A stretch of 64,000 nt of DNA from positions 29,913,843-29,977,842 of the forward strand of contig CM072810.1 in NCBI GenBank assembly GCA_037013495.1, in the 5' to 3' direction. Numbering within the stretch: position 1 is the first letter of the stretch; every line of letters starts with the position of its first letter. The notes beneath the pieces are model-generated. The model was not told the DNA's origin. It did not search any database and saw nothing but the letters and a program-made list of their open reading frames with translations. This stretch comes from Hippophae tibetana (Eukaryota > Streptophyta > Magnoliopsida > Rosales > Elaeagnaceae). The position numbers were made by a program, and so were the translations under genes. Below are positions 37,852 through 50,265 of this stretch, in pieces.

Positions 37852-40217
37852 CTTAGATTGAGAAATTCATTCCTATAATACCTTATCATTTTCAAGCCAA
37901 AGTTACCTTGCTTTAGTCCATGTAGAAGCCCATTAAACATACTCTTAAATGAATCTGTTGGGCAAGTATTCGAACTGCATCACTTTTGGTCGAGATAGAG
38001 CAATCTACTTTCGAGGAGGGTAAGAACTTGGCCCTCAAGACATCAAGGATAGTGGTCTGATCGAACATGATTTTGACCCAATTGTTAGAAATGATGACTC
38101 TAATCCCAATGAAGAGAAAAAGGCTCTACTTGCCGAGAGATTAACCAAATTTTTTAGAAAGAAGAAACCTTTTTTTTATGATTATTTAAAAAAAGGTAAT
38201 TAGAGCTCTCAAATGATTATTACGATGAATTTAAAATTGTACTTCTTCGAAACAACATGAATGATTTTGGAGACCACTCATATAAGCATTTCGACATTTA
38301 AATAATTCTAGAATTATGAAGTTGAATTGAAGTTTGGAATTCTATAACATGCTAGAGGATGAAACTTTTGACAAAGTCTTTGCATGTTTTTCAAACATTA
38401 TCAAGTACTTGTAAAACTTAGGTGGACCTATTAGTAAAGAAAATTAGATTGAGAAATTCATACCTATAATACCTTATCATTTTCAAGCCAAAGTTACCTT
38501 GCTTTAGTCTATTTACAAGCCAATTGAACATACTCTTAAATGAATCAGTTGGGCAAGTATTCGAACTGCATAACTTGTGGCCAAGATGAGAGCAATCTAC
38601 TTTCGAGGAGGGAAAGAACTTAGGTCTCAAGACATCAACGATAGTTGATCGAGCGAACATGTTTTTGACCAAATTGCTAGAAATGATGACTCTAATCCCA
38701 ATGAAGAGAAAATGGTTCTACTTGCGGAGAGATTTACTAAACTTCTTAGAAAGAAGAGACCCTTTTTTTGGATTATTTAAAAAAAGGTAATTAGAGGTCT
38801 AAAATGATTATTACGATGAATTTAAAATTTTACTTCTTCGAAACAACATGAATGATTTTGGAGACCACTCATATAAGCATTTCCACATTTAAATAATTCT
38901 AGAATTATGACGTTGAATTGAAGTTTGGAATTCTATAACATGCTAGAGGATGAAACTTTTGACAAAGTCTTTGCATGTTTTTCTAACATTATCAAGTACT
39001 TGTAAAACTTAGGTGGACCTATTATTAAAGAAAATTAGATTGAGAAATTCATTCCTATAATACCTTATCATTTTCAAGCCAAAGTTACCTTGCTTTAGTC
39101 CATTTACAAGCCCACTGAACATACTCTTAAATGAATCAGTTGGGCAAGTATTCGAACTACATAACTTGTGGCCAAGATGAGAGCAATCTACTTTCGAGGA
39201 GGGAAAGAACTTAGGTCTCAAGACATCAAGGATAGTTGATCGAGCGAACATGTTTTTGACCAAATTGTTAGAAATGATGACTCTAATCCCAATGAAGAGA
39301 AAATGGCTCTACTTGCCGAGAGATTAACCAAACTTTTTAGAAAGAAGAAACCTTTTTTTTATGATTATTTAAAAAAAGGTAATTAGAGCTCTCAAATGAT
39401 TATTACAATGAATTTAAAATTGTACTTCTTGAAAACAACATGAATGATTTTGGAGACAACTCATATAAGCATTTCAACATTTAAATAATTCTAGAATTAT
39501 GAAATTGAATTGAAGTTTGGAATTCTATAACATGCAAGTGGATGAAACTTTTGACAAAGTCTTTGCATGTTTTTCAAACATTATCATGTACTTGTAAAAC
39601 TTAAGTGGACCTATTAGTAAAGAAAATTAGATTGAGAAATTCATTCCTATAATACCTTATCATTTTCAAGCCAAAGTTACCTTGCTTTAGTCCATGTAGA
39701 AGCCCATTAAACATACTCTTAAATGAATCTGTTGGGCAAGTATTCGAACTGCATCACTTTTGATCGAGATAGAGCAATCTACTTTCGAGGAGGATAAGAA
39801 CTTGGCCCTCAAGACATCAAGGATAGTGGTCTGATCGAACATGATTTTGACCCAATTGTTAGAAATGATGACTCTAATCCCAATGAAGATAAAAAGGCTC
39901 TACTTGCCGAGAGATTAACCAAACTTTTTAGAAAGAAGAAACCTTTTTTTTATGATTATTTAAAAAAAGGTAATTAGAGCTCTCAAATGATTATTACAAT
40001 GAATTTAAAATTGTACTTCTTGAAAACAACATGAATGATTTTGGAGACCACTCATATAAGCATTTCAAAATTTAAATAATTCTAGAATTATGAAATTGAA
40101 TTGAAGTTTGGAATTCTATAACATGCAAGTGGATGAAACTTTTTTACAAAGTCTTTGCATGTTTTTCAAACATAATCATGTACTTGTAAAACTTAAGTGG
40201 ACCTATTAGTAAAGAAA
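37852..40217 (+). repeat. Zone II HOR D'-E-F-D'', copy 2
   Basis: Monomers start at 37852, 38443, 39034 and 39626, total 2366 bp. All private markers of copy 1 recur at the same offsets, including CATCAACGATAG, TTAAAATTTTACTTC and TTTTGATCGAG. I saw no obvious difference from copy 1 when reading along both, so the duplication is very recent or the region was homogenised. Confidence 0.87.
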
Positions 40218-42583
40218 CTTAGATTGAGAAATTCATTCCTATAATACCTTATCATTTTCAAGCCAAAGTTACCTTGCTTTAGTCCATGTAGAAGCCCATT
40301 AAACATACTCTTAAATGAATCTGTTGGGCAAGTATTCGAACTGCATCACTTTTGGTCGAGATAGAGCAATCTACTTTCGAGGAGGGTAAGAACTTGGCCC
40401 TCAAGACATCAAGGATAGTGGTCTGATCGAACATGATTTTGACCCAATTGTTAGAAATGATGACTCTAATCCCAATGAAGAGAAAAAGGCTCTACTTGCC
40501 GAGAGATTAACCAAATTTTTTAGAAAGAAGAAACCTTTTTTTTATGATTATTTAAAAAAAGGTAATTAGAGCTCTCAAATGATTATTACGATGAATTTAA
40601 AATTGTACTTCTTCGAAACAACATGAATGATTTTGGAGACCACTCATATAAGCATTTCGACATTTAAATAATTCTAGAATTATGAAGTTGAATTGAAGTT
40701 TGGAATTCTATAACATGCTAGAGGATGAAACTTTTGACAAAGTCTTTGCATGTTTTTCAAACATTATCAAGTACTTGTAAAACTTAGGTGGACCTATTAG
40801 TAAAGAAAATTAGATTGAGAAATTCATACCTATAATACCTTATCATTTTCAAGCCAAAGTTACCTTGCTTTAGTCTATTTACAAGCCAATTGAACATACT
40901 CTTAAATGAATCAGTTGGGCAAGTATTCGAACTGCATAACTTGTGGCCAAGATGAGAGCAATCTACTTTCGAGGAGGGAAAGAACTTAGGTCTCAAGACA
41001 TCAACGATAGTTGATCGAGCGAACATGTTTTTGACCAAATTGCTAGAAATGATGACTCTAATCCCAATGAAGAGAAAATGGTTCTACTTGCGGAGAGATT
41101 TACTAAACTTCTTAGAAAGAAGAGACCCTTTTTTTGGATTATTTAAAAAAAGGTAATTAGAGGTCTAAAATGATTATTACGATGAATTTAAAATTTTACT
41201 TCTTCGAAACAACATGAATGATTTTGGAGACCACTCATATAAGCATTTCCACATTTAAATAATTCTAGAATTATGACGTTGAATTGAAGTTTGGAATTCT
41301 ATAACATGCTAGAGGATGAAACTTTTGACAAAGTCTTTGCATGTTTTTCTAACATTATCAAGTACTTGTAAAACTTAGGTGGACCTATTATTAAAGAAAA
41401 TTAGATTGAGAAATTCATTCCTATAATACCTTATCATTTTCAAGCCAAAGTTACCTTGCTTTAGTCCATTTACAAGCCCACTGAACATACTCTTAAATGA
41501 ATCAGTTGGGCAAGTATTCGAACTACATAACTTGTGGCCAAGATGAGAGCAATCTACTTTCGAGGAGGGAAAGAACTTAGGTCTCAAGACATCAAGGATA
41601 GTTGATCGAGCGAACATGTTTTTGACCAAATTGTTAGAAATGATGACTCTAATCCCAATGAAGAGAAAATGGCTCTACTTGCCGAGAGATTAACCAAACT
41701 TTTTAGAAAGAAGAAACCTTTTTTTTATGATTATTTAAAAAAAGGTAATTAGAGCTCTCAAATGATTATTACAATGAATTTAAAATTGTACTTCTTGAAA
41801 ACAACATGAATGATTTTGGAGACAACTCATATAAGCATTTCAACATTTAAATAATTCTAGAATTATGAAATTGAATTGAAGTTTGGAATTCTATAACATG
41901 CAAGTGGATGAAACTTTTGACAAAGTCTTTGCATGTTTTTCAAACATTATCATGTACTTGTAAAACTTAAGTGGACCTATTAGTAAAGAAAATTAGATTG
42001 AGAAATTCATTCCTATAATACCTAATCATTTTCAAGCCAAAGTTACCTTGCTTTAGTCCATGTAGAAGCCCATTAAACATACTCTTAAATGAATCTGTTG
42101 GGCAAGTATTCGAACTGCATCACTTTTGGTCGAGATAGAGCAATCTACTTTCGAGGAGGATAAGAACTTGGACCTCAAGACATCAAGGATAGTGGTCTGA
42201 TCGAACATGATTTTGACCCAATTGTTAGAAATGATGACTCTAATCCCAATGAAGATAAAAAGGCTCTACTTGCCGAGAGATTAACCAATTTTTTTAGAAA
42301 GAAGAAACCTTTTTTTTATGATTATTTAAAAAAAGGTAATTAGAGCTCTCAAATGATTATTACGATGAATTTAAAAATTGTACTTCTTGAAAACAACATG
42401 AATGATTTTTTAGACCACTCATATAAGCATTTCAACATTTAAATAATTCTAGAATTATGAAGTTGAATTGAAGTTTGGAATTCTATAACATGCAAGAGGA
42501 TGAAACTTTTGACAAAGTCCTTGCATGTTTTTCAAACATTATCATGTACTTGTAAAACTTAAGTGGACCTATTAGTAAAGAAA
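40218..42583 (+). repeat. Zone II HOR D'-E-F-D'', copy 3 with altered end
   Basis: Monomers start at 40218, 40809, 41400 and 41992. The first three match copies 1 and 2. The D'' here differs: CCTAATCATT, GGTCGAGATAG instead of GATCGAGATAG, TTGGACCTC and ACCAATTTTTTTAG. After about 42370 it changes to a zone I C-like tail (TTTAAAAATTG, GATTTTTTAGACC). The copy therefore ends at a recombination point. Confidence 0.84.
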
Positions 42584-44357
42584 ATTAGATTGAGAAATTC
42601 ATTCCTATAATACCTTATCATTTTCAAGCCAAAGTTACCTTGCTTTAGTCCATGTAGAAGCCCATTAAACATACTCCTAAATGAATCTGTTGGGCAAGTA
42701 TTCGAACTGCATCACTTTTGGTCGAGATAGAGCATTCTACTTTCGAGGAGGGTAAGAACTTGGCCCTCAAGACATCAAGGATAGTGGTCCGATCGAACAT
42801 GATTTTGACCCAATTGTTAGAAATGATGACTCTAATCCCAATGAAGAGAAAAAGGCTCTACTTGCCGAGAGATTAACCAAACTTTTTAGAAAGAAGAAAC
42901 CTTTTTTTTATGATTATTTAAAAAAAGGTAATTAGAGCTCTCAAATGATTATTACAATGAATTTAAAAATTGTACTTCTTGAAAACAACATGAATGATTT
43001 TTTAGACCACTCATATAAGCATTTCAACATTTAAATAATTCTAGAATTATGAAGTTGAATTGAAGTTTGGAATTCTATAACATGCAAGAGGATGAAACTT
43101 TTGACAAAGTCCTTGCATGTTTTTCAAACATTATCATGTACTTGTAAAACTTAAGTGGACCTATTAGTAAAGAAAATTAGATTGAGAAATTCATTCCTAT
43201 AATACCTTATCATTTTCAAGCCAAAGTTACCTTGCTTTAGTCCATGTAGAAGCCCATTAAACATACTCCTAAATGAATCTGTTGGGCAAGTATTCGAACT
43301 GCATCACTTTTGGTCGAGATAGAGCATTCTACTTTCGAGGAGGGTAAGAACTTGGCCCTCAAGACATCAAGGATAGTGGTCCGATCGAACATGATTTTGA
43401 CCCAATTGTTAGAAATGATGACTCTAATCCCAATGAAGAGAAAAAGGCTCTACTTGCCGAGAGATTAACCAAATTTTTTAGAAAGAAGAAACCTTTTTTT
43501 TATGATTATTTAAAAAAAGGTAATTAGAGGTCTAAAATGATTATTACGATGAATTTAAAATTGTACTTCTTCGAAACAACTTGAATGATTTTGGAGACCA
43601 CTCATATAAGCATTTCCACATTTAAATAATTCTAGAATTATGAAGTTGAATTGAAGTTTGGAATTCTATAACATGCAAGAGGATGAAATTTTTGACAAAG
43701 TCTTTGCATTTTTTTCAAACATTATCAAGTACTTGTAAAACTTAGGTGGACCTATTATTAAAGAAAATTAGATTGAGAAATTCATACCTATAATACCTTA
43801 TCATTTTCAAGCCAAAGTTACCTTGCTTTAGTCCATTTACAAGCCCACTGAACATACTCTTAAATGAATCAGTTGGGCAAGTATTCGAACTACATAACTT
43901 GTGGCCAAGATGAGAGCAATCTACTTTCGAGGAGGGAAAGAACTTAGGTCTCAAGACATCAAGGATAGTTGATCGAGCGAACATGTTTTTGACCAAATTG
44001 TTAGAAATGATGACTCTAATCCCAATGAAGAGAAAATGGCTCTACTTACGGAGAGATTTACCAAATTTCTTAGAAAGAAGAGACCCTTTTTTTGGATTAT
44101 TTAAAAAAAGGTAATTAGAGGTCTAAAATAATTATTACGATTAATTTAAAATTGTACTTCTTCGAAACAACATGAATGATTTTGGAGACCACTCATATAA
44201 GCATTTCCACATTTAAATAATTGTAGAATTATGACGTTGAATTGAAGTTTGGAATTCTATAACATGCAAGAGGATGAAACTTTTGACAAAGTCCTTGCAT
44301 GTTTTTCAAACATTATCATGTACTTGTAAAACTTAAGTGGACCTATTAGTAAAGAAA
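42584..44357 (+). repeat. Zone I-like three-monomer patch inside zone II
   Basis: Monomers start at 42584 (D/C), 43176 (D then A-like) and 43767 (B with a C/D tail). They carry rare zone I variants: CATACTCCTAAATG and TTTAAAAATTG (as at 30754), GAAATTTTTGAC with TTTGCATTTTTTTC (as at the end of the 31937 monomer), and AATTGTAGAATT (as at 27206 and 29571). The patch separates copies 3 and 4 of the zone II HOR. Transfer or a large rearrangement from about 30.5-32.6 kb is the likely source. Confidence 0.82.
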
Positions 44358-46722
44358 CTTAGATTGAGAAATTCATTCCTATAATACCTTATCATTTTCA
44401 AGCCAAAGTTACCTTGCTTTAGTCCATGTAGAAGCCCATTAAACATACTCTTAAATGAATCTGTTGGGCAAGTATTCGAACTGCATCACTTTTGGTCGAG
44501 ATAGAGCAATCTACTTTCGAGGAGGGTAAGAACTTGGCCCTCAAGACATCAAGGATAGTGGTCTGATCGAACATGATTTTGACCCAATTGTTAGAAATGA
44601 TGACTCTAATCCCAATGAAGAGAAAAAGGCTCTACTTGCCGAGAGATTAACCAAATTTTTTAGAAAGAAGAAACCTTTTTTTTATGATTATTTAAAAAAA
44701 GGTAATTAGAGCTCTCAAATGATTATTACGATGAATTTAAAATTGTACTTCTTCGAAACAACATGAATGATTTTGGAGACCACTCATATAAGCATTTCGA
44801 CATTTAAATAATTCTAGAATTATGAAGTTGAATTGAAGTTTGGAATTCTATAACATGCTAGAGGATGAAACTTTTGACAAAGTCTTTGCATGTTTTTCAA
44901 ACATTATCAAGTACTTGTAAAACTTAGGTGGACCTATTAGTAAAGAAAATTAGATTGAGAAATTCATACCTATAATACCTTATCATTTTCAAGCCAAAGT
45001 TACCTTGCTTTAGTCTATTTACAAGCCAATTGAACATACTCTTAAATGAATCAGTTGGGCAAGTATTCGAACTGCATAACTTGTGGCCAAGATGAGAGCA
45101 ATCTACTTTCGAGGAGGGAAAGAACTTAGGTCTCAAGACATCAACGATAGTTGATCGAGCGAACATGTTTTTGACCAAATTGCTAGAAATGATGACTCTA
45201 ATCCCAATGAAGAGAAAATGGTTCTACTTGCGGAGAGATTTACTAAACTTCTTAGAAAGAAGAGACCCTTTTTTTGGATTATTTAAAAAAAGGTAATTAG
45301 AGGTCTAAAATGATTATTACGATGAATTTAAAATTTTACTTCTTCGAAACAACATGAATGATTTTGGAGACCACTCATATAAGCATTTCCACATTTAAAT
45401 AATTCTAGAATTATGACGTTGAATTGAAGTTTGGAATTCTATAACATGCTAGAGGATGAAACTTTTGACAAAGTCTTTGCATGTTTTTCTAACATTATCA
45501 AGTACTTGTAAAACTTAGGTGGACCTATTATTAAAGAAAATTAGATTGAGAAATTCATTCCTATAATACCTTATCATTTTCAAGCCAAAGTTACCTTGCT
45601 TTAGTCCATTTACAAGCCCACTGAACATACTCTTAAATGAATCAGTTGGGCAAGTATTCGAACTACATAACTTGTGGCCAAGATGAGAGCAATCTACTTT
45701 CGAGGAGGGAAAGAACTTAGGTCTCAAGACATCAAGGATAGTTGATCGAGCGAACATGTTTTTGACCAAATTGTTAGAAATGATGACTCTAATCCCAATA
45801 AAGAGAAAATGGCTCTACTTGCCGAGAGATTAACCAAACTTTTTAGAAAGAAGAAACCTTTTTTTTATGATTATTTAAAAAAAGGTAATTAGAGCTCTCA
45901 AATGATTATTACAATGAATTTAAAATTGTACTTCTTGAAAACAACATGAATGATTTTGGAGACAACTCATATAAGCATTTCAACATTTAAATAATTCTAG
46001 AATTATGAAATTGAATTGAAGTTTGGAATTCTATAACATGCAAGTGGATGAAACTTTTGACAAAGTCTTTGCATGTTTTTCAAACATTATCATGTACTTG
46101 TAAAACTTAAGTGGACCTATTAGTAAAGAAAATTAGATTGAGAAATTCATTCCTATAATACCTTATCATTTTCAAGCCAAAGTTACCTTGCTTTAGTCCA
46201 TGTAGAAGCCCATTAAACATACTCTTAAATGAATCTGTTGGGCAAGTATTCGAACTGCATCACTTTTGGTCGAGATAGAGCAATCTACTTTCGAGGAGGA
46301 TAAGAACTTGGCCCTCAAGACATCAAGGATAGTGGTCTGATCGAACATGATTTTGACCCAATTGTTAGAAATGATGACTCTAATCCCAATGAAGATAAAA
46401 AGGCTCTACTTGCCGAGAGATTAACCAATTTTTTTAGAAAGAAGAAACCTTTTTTTTATGATTATTTAAAAAAAGGTAATTAGAGCTCTCAAATGATTAT
46501 TACGATGAATTTAAAATTGTACTTCTTCGAAACAACATGAATGATTTTGGAGACCACTCATATAAGCATTTCCACATTTAAATAATTCTAGAATTATGAC
46601 GTTCAATTGAAGTTTGGAATTCTATAACATGCTAGAGGATGAAACTTTTGACAAAGTCTTTGCATGTTTTTCAAACATTATCAAGTACTTGTAAAACTTA
46701 GGTGGACCTATTAGTAAAGAAA
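44358..46722 (+). repeat. Zone II HOR D'-E-F-D'', copy 4
   Basis: Monomers start at 44358 (D'), 44949 (E), 45540 (F) and 46132 (D''), total 2365 bp. The unit resumes after the zone I-like patch. F has a private CCCAATAAAGAG change. D'' resembles the altered D'' at 41992 (GGTCGAGATAG, ACCAATTTTTTTAG) rather than those at 37260 and 39626. That suggests the patch was inserted between two sister copies. Confidence 0.85.
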
Positions 46723-49084
46723 ATTAGATTGAGAAATTCATACCTATAATACCTTATCATTTTCAAGCCAAAGTTACCTTGCTTTAGTCCATTTACAAGC
46801 CAATTGAAGATACTCTTAAATGAATCAGTTGGGCAAGTATTCGAACCGCATCACTTTTGGCCGAGATATAGCAATCTACTTTCGAGGAGGGAAAGAACTT
46901 AGGTCTCCAGAAATCAAGGATAGTGGATCGAGCGAACATGTTTTTGACCAAATTGCTAGAAATGATGACTCTAATCCCAATGAAGAGAAAATGGTTCTAC
47001 TTGCGGAGAGATTTACTAAACTTCTTAGAAAGAAGAGACCCTTTTTTTGGATTATTTAAAAAAAGGTAATTAGAGGTCTAAAATGATTATTACGATGAAT
47101 TTAAAATTTTACTTCTTCGAAACAACATGAATGATTTTGGAGACCACTCATATAAGCATTTCCACATTTAAATAATTCTAGAATTATGACGTTGAATTGA
47201 AGTTTGGAATTCTATAACATGCAAGACGATGAAACATTTGACAAAGTCTTTGCATGTTTTTCAAACATTATCAAGTACTTGTAAAACTTAGGGGGACCTA
47301 TTATTAAAGAAAATTAGATTGAGAAATTCATTCCTATAATACCTTATCATTTTCAAGCCAAAGTTACCTTGCTTTAGTCCATTTACAAGCCCACTGAACA
47401 TACTCTTAAATGAATCAGTTGGGCAAGTATTCGAACTACATAACTTATGGCCAAGATGAGAGCAATCTACTTTCGAGGAGGGAAAGAACTTAGGTCTCAA
47501 GACATCAAGGATAGTTGATCGAGCTAACATGTTTTTGACCAAATTGTTAGAAATTATGACTCTAATCCCAATAAAGAGAAAATGGCTCCACTTGCGGAGA
47601 AATTTACCAAAATTCTTAGAAAGAAGAGACCCTTTTTTTGGATTATTTAAAAAAAAGTAATTAGAGGTCTAAAATGATTATTACGATTAATTTAAAATTT
47701 TACTTCTTCGAAACAACATGAATGATTTTGGAGACCACTCATATAAGCATTTCAACATTTAAATAATTCTAGAATTATGAAGTTGAATTGAAGTTTGGAA
47801 TTCTATAACATGCAAGAGGATGAAACTTTTGACAAAGTCTTTGCATGTTTTTCAAACATTATCATGAACTTGTAAAACTTAAGTGGACCTATTAGTAAAG
47901 AAAATTAGATTGCGAAATTCATTCCTATAATACCTTATCATTTTCAAGCCAAAGTTACCTTGCTTTAGTCCATGTAGAAGCCCATTGAACATACTCTTAA
48001 AAGAATCTGTTGGGCAAGTATTCGAACTGCATCACTTTTGGCCGACATAGAGCAATCTACTTTCGAGGAGGGAAAGAAATTGGCCCTCAAGACATCAAGG
48101 ATAGTGGTCCGAGAAAACATGATTTTGACCCAATTGTTAGAAATGATGACTCTAATCCCAATGAAGAGAAAAAGGCTCCACTTGCCGAGAGATTAACCAA
48201 ACTTTTTAGAAAGAAGAAACCTTTTTTTATGATTATTTAAAAAAAGGTAATTAGAGCTCTCAAATGATTATTACAATGAATTTAAAATTGTACTTCTTGA
48301 AAACTACATGAATGATTTTGGAGACCACTCATATAAGAATTTCAACATTTAAATAATTCTAGAATTATGAAGTTGAATTGAAGTTTGGAATTCTATAACA
48401 TGCAAGAGGATGAAACTTTTGACAAAGTCTTTGCATGTTTTTCAAACATTATCATGTACTTGTAAAACTTAAGTGGACCTATTAGTAAAGAAAATTAGAT
48501 TGAGAAATTCATTCCTATAATACCTTATCATTTTCAAGCCAAAGTTACCTTGCTTTAATCCATGTAGAAGCCCATTAAACATACATTTAAATGAATCTAT
48601 TGGGCAAGTATTCGAACTGCATCACTTTTGGTCGAGATAGAGCATTCTACTTTCGAGGAGGGTAAGAACTTGGCCCTCAAGACATCAAGGATAGTGGTCC
48701 GATCGAACATGATTTTGACCCAATTGTTAGAAATGATGACTCTAATCCCAATGAATAGAAAAAGGCTCTACTTGCCGAGAGATTAACCAAATTTTTTAGA
48801 AAGAAGAAACCTTTTTTTTATGATTATTTAAAAAAAGGTAATTAGAGCTCTCAAATGATTATTACAATGAATTTAAAATTGTACTTCTTGAAAACTACAT
48901 GAATGATTTTGGAGACCTCTCATATAAGAATTTCGACATTTAAATAATTCTAGAATTATGAAATTGAATTGAAGTTTGGAATTTTTTAACATGCAAGAGG
49001 ATGAAACTTTTGACAAAGTCTTTGCATGTTTTTCAAACATTATCAAGTACTTGTAAAACTTAGGTGGACCTATTAGTAAAGAAA
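46723..49084 (+). repeat. Transition block H-J-C''-D opening zone III
   Basis: Monomers start at 46723, 47313, 47904 and 48494. The first has GAACCGCATCAC, GAGATATAGC and CTCCAGAAATC, features repeated at 49676 and 54992. The second has CTTAGGGGGACC before it, ACTTATGGCC and GAGCTAACATG, the earliest copy of type J. C'' has AAAAGAATCTG and GAAAGAAATTGG. The D has ACATTTAAATGAATCTATTG. From here monomers are mostly 590-591 bp and more varied in sequence. Confidence 0.82.
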
Positions 49085-50265
49085 ATTAGATTGAGAAATT
49101 CATTCCTATAATACCTTATCGTTTTCAAGCCAAAGTTACCTTGCTTTAGTCCATTTACAAGCCCACTGAACATACTCTTAAATGAATCAGTTGGGCAAGT
49201 ATTCGAACTACATAACTTGTGGCCAAGATGAGAGCAATCTACTTTCGAAGAGGGAAAGAACTTAGGTCTCAAGACATCAAGGATAGTGGATCGAGCGAAC
49301 ATGTTTTTGACCAAATTGCTACAAATGATGACTCTAATCCCAATGAAGACAAAATGGCTCTACTTGCAGAGAGATTTACCAAATTTCTTAGAAAGAAGAG
49401 ACCCCTTTTGTGGATTATTTAAAAAAAGGTAATTAGAGGTCTAAAATGATTATTATGATGAATTTAAAATTGTACTTCTTCGAAACAACATGAATGATTT
49501 TGGAGAGCACTCATATAAGCATTTCCACATTTAAATAATTCTAGAATTATGACATTGAATTGAAGTTTGGAATTCTATAACATGCAAGAGGATGAAACTT
49601 TTGACAAAGTCTTTGCATGTTTTTCAAACATTATCAAGTACTTGTAAAACTTAGGTGGACCTATTATTAAAGAAAATTAGATTGAGAAATTCATACCTAT
49701 AATACCTTATCATTTTCAAGCCAAAGTTACCTTGCTTTAGTCCATTTACAAGCCAAATGAACATACACTTAAATGAATCAGTTGGGCAAGTATTCGAACC
49801 GCATCACTTTTGGCCGAGATATAGCAATCTACTTTCGAGGAGGGAAAGAACTTAGGTCTCCAGAAATCAAGGATAGTGGATCGAGCGAACATGTTTTTGA
49901 CCAAATTGCTAGAAATGATGACTCTAATCCCAATGAAGAGAAAATGGCTCTACTTGCAGAGAGATTTACCAAATTTCTTAGAAAGAAGAGACCCCTTTTG
50001 TGGATTATTTAAAAAAAGGTAATTAGAGCTCTCAAATGATTATTACGATGAATTTAAAATTGTACTTCTTGAAAACTACATGAATGATTTTGGAGACCAC
50101 TCATATAAGAATTTCGACATTTAAATAATTCTAGAATTATGAAATTGAATTGAAGTTTGGAATTTTTTAACATGCAAGAGGATGAAACTTTTGACAAAGT
50201 CTTTGCATGTTTTTCAAACATTATCAAGTACTTGTAAAACTTAGGTGGAACTATTAGTAAAGAAA
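49085..50265 (+). repeat. G-H pair (first copy)
   Basis: Monomers start at 49085 (G) and 49676 (H). G has CCTTATCGTTTTC, CGAAGAGGGAAAG, GCTACAAATGATG and GAAGACAAAATGG. H has CAAGCCAAATGAAC, GAACCGCATCAC and GAGATATAGC and ends in GGTGGAACTATT. The pair recurs at 54401-55581, 5316 bp (nine monomers) downstream. Confidence 0.85.
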
